Of a DNA stretch of 54,863 nt, positions 24,605 through 32,474 are shown piece by piece. Positions within the stretch are counted from its first letter, which is position 1; each line of letters opens with the position of its first letter. The position numbers and the translations under genes are program-made. The stretch is from Bryobacterales bacterium (lineage in GTDB: Bacteria; Acidobacteriota; Terriglobia; Bryobacterales; Bryobacteraceae). The notes under the pieces were generated by a model, which worked only from the letters and a program-made list of their open reading frames with translations, searched no databases and had not been told where the DNA came from. The DNA is taken from NCBI GenBank assembly GCA_003135055.1, contig PLDF01000409.1, positions 1-54,863 of the forward strand. The letters are read 5' to 3'.

Positions 24605-26846
24605 GGCTGCTCTTGATCTCCTCGGTGGCGTCCGCGATCTGGTTGGTGTCGTAAATCACCCGCGGCGTCAGGAAGATGATCAACTCCGTGCGCTGCGTGC
24701 TGGTGCTTTTTGCTCCGAATAGCGTACCCAAAATGGGAATATGGCTCAGAAACGGAACGCCGCCGGTACTATCCGTATGGTTCTCCAGAATAGCGCCGCC
24801 GATGGCGATGGTGTCGCCATCCTGGACTGTCACCTGCGTGCTTACCGACCGGTTGGAGAAGGAAGGCGATTGGATTGCCGAGCTGGCCGTGGGCGCAATC
24901 GGCGCACTCACCTGTTGGTTGATGACCATGGTCACCACGCCGCTCGAATTGACGTGCGCCACGATCGACAGCGTCACGCCCGAGCTTTCGTTGCTCACCG
25001 TGCTGGCAAAGACCGAGCTGCCGCCCGATTGAACGCCCGAGGCTACGCCCTGCGACGAGAGCACCGGCACCTGCGTCCCCACGTTCATGGTGGCCGGAAT
25101 ACTATCCGTGGCGATGATGCTCGGCGAAGAAATCACGCGCGTTTTTCCTCTGGTCTCCGAAGCGTTCAGCACGCCGAGCAACTGGTTGTTCTTCGAAACC
25201 AGCGCGCCGATGGTCAGAGCCAATCCGCCGGGGCCGCCGGCGGCCGTCAACGCCGACGCAGGCGAAAGGCCCGTAATGCTGGTGCCGGAGGTGGTGTTGC
25301 CAGTCACGCCAGTGGCGGACGACGAACCGACTCTCTGCAAATAGCTCTCCACCCCCGCGGCGAATTCATTGTCGAGATCCACTTCGTAGATTTTGGCGTC
25401 GATGAGCACCTGCCGCGGCGGCAGATCGAGCTGGGTCATGAGCGTCTTGATCTGTTCGATGTCCTGCGGCGTCCCCTGCACCAGCAAGGTATTGTCGAAC
25501 GGGTTTGGAATCACGTGCGGCGCGTTGGGCGGAAGCTGGCCGTAGGGCGATTGCCCCATGTAGCTGCCGGTCTGCCCCGCTCCGCCCGCGCCCATCGCTT
25601 GCGGCGTTAGCGCAAATGGAGTGGACGTCGCAACTCCCGTACCGCCCGACACCGGCGTCGCGGAAAGACCGCCGCCGTATGGCGAACCGTATCCGCCAAA
25701 ACCGCCGCCACCGCCATAGCCGCCTCCGCCTCCGCCACCGCCGCCGTACATCGAGTTCATGCCCATCCCCATCCCCGCGCCCGTCCCGTTTAAGCCCATT
25801 CCAGCCGAGACCATGCTGCTGTTGGAGCTGGCGGCCAGGCTCATCAGGGCCATGGGGTTGCCGCTGTAGAGCCCCATTATGGCGGCCGCCACAATTTCCG
25901 CGCGGCTGTATTTCATGCGGTAGGTCCAAATTTGGGTCGCGCCAGCGGTGAGCTTGACTGGAATATCGAGCTTGTCGATCCACTCCTTCACCTGAGTGAA
26001 GATTCCGGGGTTCGGCGCCACGGCGATCAGCGTATTGATGCGATCGATGGGAATGAAATGCACGGCCGAAGCTTTCTCGGAAAGAGAGTACGCCTTGAAA
26101 ACCGTGTCGAGATCCTTCACCAAATCCGAGGGGCGGCTATTGGTTACATCGAACAGTTTCACGCGCTGGCCCGCGAAGCTGTCGCTATCGAAAAGGTAAA
26201 TCAGCTCCATCATCCGTTTCATGCTGCGGCTGTTGTCTTCCACGATCAGCAGGTTGGCCGGATCGTAAGTGGAAAACGTCGCGCCTTCGCCCATGAATGG
26301 CTGGAGCAGCTTCAGGATCTCGGCCGCGGTGGCGTACTTCAAAAAGATCAGGTCGAGCACCATGCGCTCGTCGTCGGGAAGAGTCTTGGGGTCGGCGTTG
26401 GTGACCGGGTCGGTGGGCAAATTCGAGACGCTCGCGATAGGCACAATATGATACAGGTCGCCCACCTGCACGATAGCCGCTCCGTTCACCCGCAGAATGG
26501 TCTGCAGCATGGGCATGTAGTCGATCTGCTTCACTTCGCCGTAGGTGTGAATGGTGACCGCGCCCTTGATGCGCGGGTCGAGGATATAGTTGATTTTCAG
26601 CCGCTGCGCCAGCACGCGGATCATCTCCGTCAGCGACACGTTGTCCATGGAGAACGCATCGGTCTCGCTCAAGCGTCCCGGTGCAGTCGCGCCATTCGCC
26701 TGCGGCGGCGTGGCAGTGGCAGCGGGCGTCTGCGCCGGCTTGGGAGGAGGCGGCGGCACGTAGGGGATCGACGGCGCAATTTGCGCGGATAGCATCGCCG
26801 CAGCCGCGGACACAATCAAAAACAAGCGAAACAAGTGGCGCGTCAT
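24564..26846 (-). CDS. gspD: type II secretion secretin GspD
   Basis: Predicted 760-residue outer membrane secretin, the exit pore of the T2SS. ATG 26846 (AGGA nine bases upstream) opens a signal peptide, then a Pro-rich linker. The N0 domain follows ('MDNVSLTEMIRVLAQRLKIN'), then N1-N3 ('VLDLIFLKYATAAEILKLLQ', 'FDVTNSRPSDLVKDLDTVFK') and an unusual Gly/Met-rich insert in N3 (about 365-430: 'GMGMGMNSMYGGGGGGGGGY'). The secretin barrel follows ('DLPPRQVLIDAKIYEVDLDN', 'GKTRVISSPSIIATDS', 'VQDGDTIAIGGAI', 'FLSHIPILGTLFGAKS'). It is the last gene of the gsp operon and follows a small exported-protein gene whose TGA is 6 bases upstream. Confidence 0.95.
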   Translation of the reverse strand: MTRHLFRLFLIVSAAAAMLSAQIAPSIPYVPPPPPKPAQTPAATATPPQANGATAPGRLSETDAFSMDNVSLTEMIRVLAQRLKINYILDPRIKGAVTIHTYGEVKQIDYMPMLQTILRVNGAAIVQVGDLYHIVPIASVSNLPTDPVTNADPKTLPDDERMVLDLIFLKYATAAEILKLLQPFMGEGATFSTYDPANLLIVEDNSRSMKRMMELIYLFDSDSFAGQRVKLFDVTNSRPSDLVKDLDTVFKAYSLSEKASAVHFIPIDRINTLIAVAPNPGIFTQVKEWIDKLDIPVKLTAGATQIWTYRMKYSRAEIVAAAIMGLYSGNPMALMSLAASSNSSMVSAGMGLNGTGAGMGMGMNSMYGGGGGGGGGYGGGGGFGGYGSPYGGGLSATPVSGGTGVATSTPFALTPQAMGAGGAGQTGSYMGQSPYGQLPPNAPHVIPNPFDNTLLVQGTPQDIEQIKTLMTQLDLPPRQVLIDAKIYEVDLDNEFAAGVESYLQRVGSSSATGVTGNTTSGTSITGLSPASALTAAGGPGGLALTIGALVSKNNQLLGVLNASETRGKTRVISSPSIIATDSIPATMNVGTQVPVLSSQGVASGVQSGGSSVFASTVSNESSGVTLSIVAHVNSSGVVTMVINQQVSAPIAPTASSAIQSPSFSNRSVSTQVTVQDGDTIAIGGAILENHTDSTGGVPFLSHIPILGTLFGAKSTSTQRTELIIFLTPRVIYDTNQIADATEEIKSSLKRVGKLMQDDKQ

Positions 26847-26851
26847 TTTTT

Positions 26852-27286
26852 TCAATCCTGCTTAGTAGCCGTCTTGGCCTTTTCGTGTTCCCACGCGGCT
26901 TTCTCGCCCGCGTCCAGGTCGGTCTTCTTCTTCTCCCACTTGTATATGCCGAAGGGGCCTGGGCGCTCGAACTTGACGCTGTCGCCATCTTCGGTGACCT
27001 TCACTCCCTCCATGCCGTGGTCCTGTTCGCGCTTTTTCCGCAAGGGCGCGCCGGTATCCTCTATTTTCGCGATGCCGAACGGCGTCGGACGCAGAATCCA
27101 CTTCTTGCCCTTGGCGTCGGCGTAATGGTACGAACCCGGTTCGAACTCCACGGCGCCGGGCGGAATTTCCGTCAGAGGCTTCTCCGCGGCTTCGGTCTTG
27201 GCCTTCGTCCGGTCGTCGTTCTTGGCCTTCGGATCGTCGGCGGCAAACAACGCCGCGGTAAAGCATAGTGCGATTAGCAGCTTCAT
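26852..27286 (-). CDS. small exported protein between gspC and gspD
   Basis: Predicted 144-residue periplasmic protein with a signal peptide (MKLLIALCFTAALFAAD) and a charged, Lys/Glu-rich mature part. An internal near-repeat is visible: 'YADAKGKKWILRPTPFGIAK' and 'VKFERPGPFGIYKWEKKK', each ending in a PFGI motif. I do not recognise the family. It sits in the gsp operon immediately before the secretin gene, the place where some systems carry a pilotin or accessory protein. It lacks a lipobox cysteine, so it is not a classic lipoprotein pilotin. The function is open. Confidence 0.7.
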   Translation of the reverse strand: MKLLIALCFTAALFAADDPKAKNDDRTKAKTEAAEKPLTEIPPGAVEFEPGSYHYADAKGKKWILRPTPFGIAKIEDTGAPLRKKREQDHGMEGVKVTEDGDSVKFERPGPFGIYKWEKKKTDLDAGEKAAWEHEKAKTATKQD

Positions 27287-27330
27287 AGTGACTCTCGGTT
27301 CCGTTTACTTGGCCAACTTACTTGGCCAAC

Positions 27331-28062
27331 TTACTTACCTACCGGGTCCCAGAGGCACGATGAACCGAACGGCCCCTTGATCTCCGTCTTTTTGAATCCG
27401 TCCTGCACAGCTCCAAACGGCAGGGTGTCGTTAGGCTGGCAGATCCTGGACCCACCGAAGGCTTCTCCGCCCGGCCCTTTCGCGCTTGGCGTCTCAACCC
27501 GAGCCTGCACGGCCGGCGCCGGCGCTTCCGTCCGGCCGGTGGATGCGGTCTCGGCCTGCTGTTGACCGGCCGCATGACTGGCGATCTCATCTAATGGCTT
27601 GCGGATCGTCTGGCCGTCCCACTCCAGGGTGAGGTCTTCCCGGGTTATGTCGATCAGCTTGAACGGGCCGATCATCTCACCCGGACGAGTCGCCTGTTGC
27701 GGAGCGCCCGCACTCACGCTCAAAATCGCCATCGGCCCGTCGCCGAAATTCATCGAGCCATGATAGACCGGCAGCGGCGGTACGGGCGGAGGCGGGGGAA
27801 CCGGCGGCTTCTCCACGATCACTTCCGGATTCCGCGACCGGTCGAACAAATCCTTCTGGGCGATCTCGGCGTAGCCCGCCGGCAGCACTGCCGGTGGAAC
27901 CGGAGCCGCCGTAAAAGGCGGTCCGGGAATGGGCGCAATGCGCCGATGGAGCTCGGCCGCTGCCCGCGCTTTATCGGCCACCCAGCGGTTGTGCAACTGC
28001 CACCCTGCAAAACCGGCCAACGCCAGCAGCAGGGAATTCAATAGCCAGAGTTTGCGGTTCAT
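27331..28062 (-). CDS. gspC: GspC-like inner membrane component
   Basis: Predicted 243-residue bitopic protein. ATG 28062 gives MNRKLWLLNSLLLALAGFAG, a single membrane anchor, then a Pro-rich linker ('EKPPVPPPPPVPPLPVYHG') and a small beta domain ('GPMAILSVSAGAPQQATRPG', 'LIDITREDLTLEWDGQTIRK') like the GspC homology region or PilP. Position in the operon and topology point to GspC, which links the inner platform to the GspD secretin. The frame stays open upstream through the 99-bp repeats, but that is a by-product of the repeat period being divisible by three. The ATG lies in one of two 23-bp copies flanking the repeat array. Confidence 0.78.
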   Translation of the reverse strand: MNRKLWLLNSLLLALAGFAGWQLHNRWVADKARAAAELHRRIAPIPGPPFTAAPVPPAVLPAGYAEIAQKDLFDRSRNPEVIVEKPPVPPPPPVPPLPVYHGSMNFGDGPMAILSVSAGAPQQATRPGEMIGPFKLIDITREDLTLEWDGQTIRKPLDEIASHAAGQQQAETASTGRTEAPAPAVQARVETPSAKGPGGEAFGGSRICQPNDTLPFGAVQDGFKKTEIKGPFGSSCLWDPVGK

Positions 28063-28465
28063 AGGCCGGCCGCCCCAGTGGGACAGGCATCCCGGCCTGT
28101 CTTCGGAGTTTTTACCAGTGGGACGGACGATCGCCTTTTGTCGTCTATCAAGCTGCCATGCTCGCAAGGAATGACAGACCACCAAAGACGATGGTCTGTC
28201 CCACCGGTCTGCGGAGCGACAGGCCGGGAGGCCTGTCGTACGAGTGTCAAGCTGCCATGCTCGCAAGGAATGACAGACCACCAAAGACGATGGTCTGTCC
28301 CACCGGTCTTCAGGGCGACAGGCCGGGAGGCCTGTCGTACCAGCGTCAAGCTGCCATGCTCGCAAGGAATGACAGACCGCCAAAGGCGATGGTCTGTCCC
28401 ACCGGTCTTCAGGGCGACAGGCCGGGAGGCCCGTCGTACGATGCGGCTCATAGGCCGGCCGCCCC
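28054..28465. repeat. repeat array inserted between gspM and gspC (99 bp x 3, flanked by 23-bp direct repeats)
   Basis: Three near-identical 99-bp units start at 28148, 28247 and 28346. Each holds two palindromes: GACAGACCA...TGGTCTGTC with a 10-base loop and GACAGGCC-ggga-GGCCTGTC. A partial diverged unit with a GACAGGC hairpin lies at 28081-28100. The whole is bracketed by 23-bp copies of a sequence with core CATAGGCCGGCCGCCCC (28054-28076 and 28443-28465, one mismatch). One copy supplies the gspC start, the other the gspM stop. The insertion therefore split a former ATGA stop/start overlap. No open frame in it looks like a protein, and spacers between units are absent, so it is not CRISPR. 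Confidence 0.85.
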
Positions 28466-29044
28466 TCTTTGCGTCTTGGGGATCAGCTTGCGCGGCACGA
28501 TCGCCGATACGGTCAACCGCACTTGCACGTTCTTCTTCTTGTCGTTGCCGCCGTTGACGCTGATTTCGCTGGTGGCAAGAATCGCCGGCTGGTCGCCGAG
28601 CGCCGTTAGAAGATTCACCAGTTGTTCGATGGCGCAGGTGAACGCCACCGTGTACGAGATCTCGCCGTAGTCGTCGCCGATGGGCTGCCCGCTAAGCCCC
28701 TGGCTGCCGCGCGCATCGATGCCGTTCGCTTTGGCGATGGTCTGCGTGATTTCGAGAAGCTGCGCCTGCGCCTGCGCTTCCGTGTCGGCCTTGAGGACGC
28801 CCTGCTCGCGGTCGGCCAGCTCGGCTTTAGCGTGCACCACTAGTTGTTCCTTGCCGGAAACCGTGGCCTCCAGTTGCCGCAGCCGCGCCAGGCGCTTTTC
28901 CGCCATGGGGATGGAATCGGTGGCCGCCACTACGGTTTGCGGGCCGCCTCCATAGACGCCGAACCGCAGAATCAAAATCAGGGCAACGCCGCAAACCAGG
29001 AATACCAGCGTGCGCCGGTTAACCGAGCCGACTTCGAGCGGCAT
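28448..29044 (-). CDS. gspM: GspM/PilO-like inner membrane component
   Basis: Predicted 198-residue protein. ATG 29044 overlaps the TGA of the gspL-like gene (ATGA). Features: cytoplasmic N-terminus, one membrane segment ('RTLVFLVCGVALILILRFGV'), a coiled-coil stretch ('MAEKRLARLRQLEATVSGKE' to 'LEITQTIAKANGI'), then a ferredoxin-like periplasmic domain ('DDYGEISYTVAFTCAIEQLV', 'LATSEISV', 'NVQVRLTVSAIV'). This is the PilO/GspM layout. It pairs with the GspL-like protein to anchor the GspE ATPase at the membrane. Its stop now faces the repeat array and no longer overlaps the next gene. Confidence 0.82.
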   Translation of the reverse strand: MPLEVGSVNRRTLVFLVCGVALILILRFGVYGGGPQTVVAATDSIPMAEKRLARLRQLEATVSGKEQLVVHAKAELADREQGVLKADTEAQAQAQLLEITQTIAKANGIDARGSQGLSGQPIGDDYGEISYTVAFTCAIEQLVNLLTALGDQPAILATSEISVNGGNDKKKNVQVRLTVSAIVPRKLIPKTQRGAAGL

Positions 29045-30375
29045 CAGGGCTTCCTCCGGCTGGCGTGGATCTGGAACAACTCCCCGGCCCCGCCCGGCGC
29101 GGCGCTGACGCCGTCGATCAACGTGTTCTCGAAGAACCGCGAAGAATCGAAGATCTTGAGCAAGGGCGCGGCCTGCGGGCCTTCGCCGTTGAACCGCACT
29201 GCATCGCGCCGCAAATCGACGTTGCTGGTCCAGATGGGCGGGGCCAGCAGCCTGGTGATCTCGTTGAGCGCGTCCAAATCGTTTCGCGTCTGGCTGCGAT
29301 ACCGGTCGAGCAGCCGCACGCGGGCGCGGATGCGGTCGAACTCGCGGTCGAGCGCCGCCGCGCGCTGCGCCCTCGGTTCCAGTTGGGCAATCTGCGCGTT
29401 GAGCGCGGCGAGATACTTGCGGTCGGCGTAGCTCGAGTAAATCCAGAACCCGCCGATCAGCAGCGCCACCACCACCGCCAGCACGATGGAAGGAATCAGT
29501 ATCGCGCGGGAGCTGAGACGCCGGTATTCCAGCGGCAGCATGTTCGCCGACGGCGCAAACCGGGGACAAGCCCCAGCCAGCGCCGTGGCGTACGGCAGTG
29601 CGTTGCGGGAAAGGTCGTTCTCCACCGGATTGATACCGGGTTTGGGCAGAACCTCTTCGAGCGTTCGCGGCGCCGTCTCCGGCGGCAGGCGCAACTCGGA
29701 AAGCGCCAGCAGGGCGGCGCGTTGCGGGGCCACATCGAACTCGGCGGAAAAGACCGGCCGCGAGACGCTTTCCCCGTACACTTCCACGCTACCCGAGGCG
29801 GTATGGCTGAGCGCTACGAATCCCTCGCCGCCGGAGTGCCCATTGAAGCGGATGGCGGCGTGGATCGCGGCGGCCGAGAAGGTGAAGCTGGAGACCGCCA
29901 CGCCCGCTTCGCTGAAAAGCTCGACGTAGCGTTCCACCGTGGAACGCCGCGCGATGCCTACCAGCGCCGACCCGGTCTCCAACCGCGACCAGCCCCAGCA
30001 CACGTCCTCGTCGCCGTAAGGGTGCAGCGTATCCAACTGGAAGCGGATGGCGCTTTCGATATCCTTGGCGGCGACGCCCGGCAGCGCCAACTGGCGCGCA
30101 ATCACCTCGCGCCGCGGCAGCAGCACGGCCGCGCTCACGTGCGCCAGGCCCATGGATTTCAGGAAGCGCGCGTACTCCATGCCCCATTCCGCCGCGGGCC
30201 GCGAGGCGAAGCCGTGAATGGTGGTCCGGCCGAGCACGTGAATGCTGGAAGGCCGTACGCGCGCCGCCGCCACTTCGAGGCTGGACGCGCCGATCTCGAT
30301 GCCAACGCCGGCGCCAAACGCCAGCAGCTTGCGGATGTCCTTCGAGATGGACGAAATGGAGTTGGACGTGGGCAT
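29044..30375 (-). CDS. gspL: GspL/PilM-like assembly platform protein
   Basis: Predicted 443-residue protein. Residues about 20-290 form an actin-like PilM/GspL cytoplasmic domain: 'GVGIEIGASSLEVAAARVRP', 'LPRREVIARQLALPG', 'ESAIRFQLDTLHPYGDEDV'. A membrane helix ('LIPSIVLAVVVALLIGGFWI') and a PilN-like coiled coil with ferredoxin-like domain follow ('LNAQIAQLEPRAQRAAALDR', 'NEITRLLAPPIWTSNVDLRR'). The fusion of PilM-like and PilN-like halves is what GspL is. ATG 30375 follows the gspK stop by 5 bases; a TTG nine bases upstream is less likely. Confidence 0.85.
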   Translation of the reverse strand: MPTSNSISSISKDIRKLLAFGAGVGIEIGASSLEVAAARVRPSSIHVLGRTTIHGFASRPAAEWGMEYARFLKSMGLAHVSAAVLLPRREVIARQLALPGVAAKDIESAIRFQLDTLHPYGDEDVCWGWSRLETGSALVGIARRSTVERYVELFSEAGVAVSSFTFSAAAIHAAIRFNGHSGGEGFVALSHTASGSVEVYGESVSRPVFSAEFDVAPQRAALLALSELRLPPETAPRTLEEVLPKPGINPVENDLSRNALPYATALAGACPRFAPSANMLPLEYRRLSSRAILIPSIVLAVVVALLIGGFWIYSSYADRKYLAALNAQIAQLEPRAQRAAALDREFDRIRARVRLLDRYRSQTRNDLDALNEITRLLAPPIWTSNVDLRRDAVRFNGEGPQAAPLLKIFDSSRFFENTLIDGVSAAPGGAGELFQIHASRRKP

Positions 30376-30380
30376 TCGCG

Positions 30381-31577
30381 TCAATTGCCCCCGCCTGAAA
30401 TGCTCCCGCCTGGAATGCTCCCGCCTGCAATGGGAACCGCCAGACCGGAAAACGCGTCGCCGGCAAACGCCGTGTCATACCAGCGCAGGATGTGGATGCG
30501 CGAATCGTACCCGGGCGGCATATACTTCACCATGGCCGCCACCGTGCGCTTCAAATCGGAAAGCTGCCCGTCGGGAAGCCGCAGCCGCGCCGTGGCGCGA
30601 ATGGTGACGATGGAATTTCCCTCCGCGCGCAGACGGGCGGTGGGGATTCCGGCCGCGCCCAGAACGTTGTTGATGTCGTCGAGGGTAAAGGGCTGGAGAC
30701 GGCGCCGCTCGAGGATCAGAGCGATGGCATCGGGAGGCAGCCCGATGGCCGCCAGCACCGCGGGCTGGGCGGTATTGACGTCTACGGCTTCAGTGGAGCC
30801 GAAAACCGAGAGGCAATCGACCAGGCCGGGCCGCGCCATCAGGCGAGGCGCGCCGGCCGGAGCGTAATCCGGCGCGGGCACGTACGTGCCATAGAAAATC
30901 TCGGGCGTAACTCCTTTGACGGCAAGCATCTCTTCTATACCCTGAAAAGACGCGTGGGGGGTCTGAAAAGACGAAGCCAGCGGGTCGATGGCAACCGCCA
31001 AACCGCCGTTTCCGGGGCCCGTCTGCCGCCAGGCCGCGATGTTCATGGCGATTTCGCCGGCGCGCCGCGGGTCGGTTCCCAGAGCCACCAGCAGGCGGTT
31101 CAACTGATCCACCGGGATTCGATTGACATCCAGCTTGCCGGCCTCGGGCAGGAATTCCACACGCACCACGCCGGATTCGAACGCGTAATTCACCGCCGTG
31201 GAACCTTTGGGGACGAGTCTCGGCTGATCGGGACTCAGCACGTACCACAGCAGCTCAAGCGATGCCCGCTCGATGCCGCCGCAGGCCAGGTAGTAGCTGC
31301 GAAGACCGTCAAGCGCGGTCGAAGTCCGTTCGGTTTCCCCGCGCACCGTGCCCGCCAGTGAGAACCCGATCGCCGCCAGAGCGGCCGAGAGCCACATGAC
31401 AGTCAGCAGGGCGGAGCCTTTGCATGGTGGGACAGGCCTCCTGGCCTGTCGGGATGCGAAGTGAACGGGTTGGTCGCAAGAGGACAGGCCAAGAGGCCTG
31501 TCCCACTGGTCCGGGAGCGGAGCGCGTTGGTAGCAAGAGGACAGGCCAGGAGGCCTGTCCCACTTAAAAGTCGCCAT
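30381..31577 (-). CDS. gspK: GspK minor pseudopilin with repeat-derived leader
   Basis: Predicted 398-residue minor pseudopilin that caps the T2SS pseudopilus. The prepilin site is 'CKG/SALLTVMWLSAALAAI'. Thr at mature +5 replaces the usual Glu, as known for GspK. The large GspK domain follows ('RSYYLACGGIERASLELLWY', 'GKLDVNRIPVDQLNRLLVAL', 'DVNTAQPAVLAAIGLPPDA'). The only canonical in-frame start before the cleavage site is ATG 31577, overlapping the gspJ 3' end by 14 bp. It gives a 54-residue leader encoded almost wholly by three palindromic repeats ('KWDRPPGLSSC', 'QWDRPLGLSSC'). The C-terminus ends in a short tandem repeat ('GGSIPGGSISGGGN'). Confidence 0.87.
   Translation of the reverse strand: MATFKWDRPPGLSSCYQRAPLPDQWDRPLGLSSCDQPVHFASRQARRPVPPCKGSALLTVMWLSAALAAIGFSLAGTVRGETERTSTALDGLRSYYLACGGIERASLELLWYVLSPDQPRLVPKGSTAVNYAFESGVVRVEFLPEAGKLDVNRIPVDQLNRLLVALGTDPRRAGEIAMNIAAWRQTGPGNGGLAVAIDPLASSFQTPHASFQGIEEMLAVKGVTPEIFYGTYVPAPDYAPAGAPRLMARPGLVDCLSVFGSTEAVDVNTAQPAVLAAIGLPPDAIALILERRRLQPFTLDDINNVLGAAGIPTARLRAEGNSIVTIRATARLRLPDGQLSDLKRTVAAMVKYMPPGYDSRIHILRWYDTAFAGDAFSGLAVPIAGGSIPGGSISGGGN
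31427..31563. repeat. three GACAGGCC palindromes inside the gspK leader
   Basis: Three hairpins with 8-9 bp perfect stems and 4-base loops: 31431-31450 (loop TCCT), 31482-31503 (AAGA) and 31539-31560 (AGGA). Each is linked to the flanking trinucleotides CAC or GTG, reading GTGGGACAGGCC. The outer pair is an inverted arrangement and the spacers (about 30-35 bp) are partly alike ('TGGTMGCAAGA'). The array lies between the gspJ stop (TAA 31564-31566) and the conserved start of mature GspK, entirely in frame with gspK. Confidence 0.88.
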
Positions 31578-32322
31578 AGGGAATCGTCTGGGTAAGATGC
31601 AGGTGGAGCGCGGCCGTGACCGTCAGCGGCTGCAACACCGAAGGGTCGGGCTGCAGCGGCCCCATTTCCACGCGAATGGCGAGCGGCCAGCCCGCACTAA
31701 GCGCAGCCGGACTCCACACTGGAGGTTCCGTCGGAATCTTGGACGGCCACAAATAGACAAACCGGCAAAACGCCAGCTTATCGGCCAGTACAAAGGAGTT
31801 CGGCCCAGACACCACCGGAGGAAAATGCGGCAGGGAAACGCCGGACGCGGGATCGGGCGTCAGCGCGGTACATAACCGGCCCGCAGCCAATGGGCCGCTA
31901 TACGGCAGTTCGTTCACTACCAGACGCAGGCCTTCCCCGTTATCGCCTGGAACCACAAAGAGCTCGAGAATCTGTGGACGCCCGCGCCATCCCTGCTGCA
32001 ACGAGAAAGTGGAGACCAGCCGCATGGCGTTCGGCGCGGCTTGAAAGAAGGCGAACATCGGGCCGCCGGGCTCCGAGCCAGGCACAGCGTCGGGCGTGCC
32101 CGAGCACGGGCCCACGGCCGGCACAATGCCCTCCAGCTCCTGTTCGAGAATCCGCTGCGCGCCCGCTACGCGCCGGTCGTCCATAAGCTTGGCGTTGGTT
32201 TTCGAATATGCCATGAGTCCGATACGCAAGGCGAACAGCATGGCTACGGAGAGCAGACTGAGCAGCGTGATGGCAACCAGCACCTCGATGAGCGTGACGC
32301 CGGCCTGATGGCGGCGGGTCAC
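31564..32322 (-). CDS. gspJ: GspJ minor pseudopilin
   Basis: Predicted 252-residue pseudopilin. GTG 32322 gives the short leader MTRRHQAG, then cleavage before VTLIEVLVAITLLSLL with Glu at +5. The mature part has 'RILEQELEGIVPAVG' and 'FSLQQGWRGRPQILELFVVP', as expected for GspJ. The start is uncertain: GTG 32370 (with GGAG four bases upstream) and GTG 32358 lie in a tandem CCAGTGA repeat and would lengthen the leader to 20-24 residues. Between the gspI stop and these starts lies another palindrome (32415-32434). Ends 'QTIPYGDF', with its TAA abutting the gspK repeats. Confidence 0.83.
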   Translation of the reverse strand: MTRRHQAGVTLIEVLVAITLLSLLSVAMLFALRIGLMAYSKTNAKLMDDRRVAGAQRILEQELEGIVPAVGPCSGTPDAVPGSEPGGPMFAFFQAAPNAMRLVSTFSLQQGWRGRPQILELFVVPGDNGEGLRLVVNELPYSGPLAAGRLCTALTPDPASGVSLPHFPPVVSGPNSFVLADKLAFCRFVYLWPSKIPTEPPVWSPAALSAGWPLAIRVEMGPLQPDPSVLQPLTVTAALHLHLTQTIPYGDF

Positions 32323-32414
32323 TGGGCGTATCGCTGGGTGCTTCGCTGTGGGCGTCACTGGGTTCCTCACTGGGCTCCGGGTGCTTAACCGATCCGGGGA
32401 ACGATCGCCGGGTT

Positions 32415-32434
32415 GACAGACGAAAGCGTCTGTC
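32415..32434. repeat. GACAGACG palindrome between gspI and gspJ
   Basis: Perfect 8-bp stem GACAGACG / CGTCTGTC with loop AAAG, followed by CCAC. The stem-loop size and the GTGGGACAG edge match the elements at 16331, 28.1-28.4 kb and 31.4-31.6 kb. It lies about 40 bp after the gspI stop and about 45-90 bp before the possible gspJ starts. Confidence 0.75.
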
Positions 32435-32474
32435 CCACGTTCGCCTGCCAAGTGCGACTGTGCCCCGAAATCCT

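Noticed and set aside
28148..28444. CRISPR array (three regular units)
   Set aside because: Units are directly contiguous 99-bp copies without unique spacers, the repeats hold two palindromes each, and no cas gene is present.
28059..28451. 130-codon minus frame 'MSRIVRRASRPVALKTGG'
   Set aside because: Pure translation of the 99-bp repeat with a 33-residue period. It begins at the duplicated gspC start by coincidence of the 23-bp copy.
29065..30867. 600-codon plus-strand open frame opposite gspL/gspK
   Set aside because: Shadow of high-GC coding DNA. It crosses two genes, has no ribosome site and has low-complexity composition.
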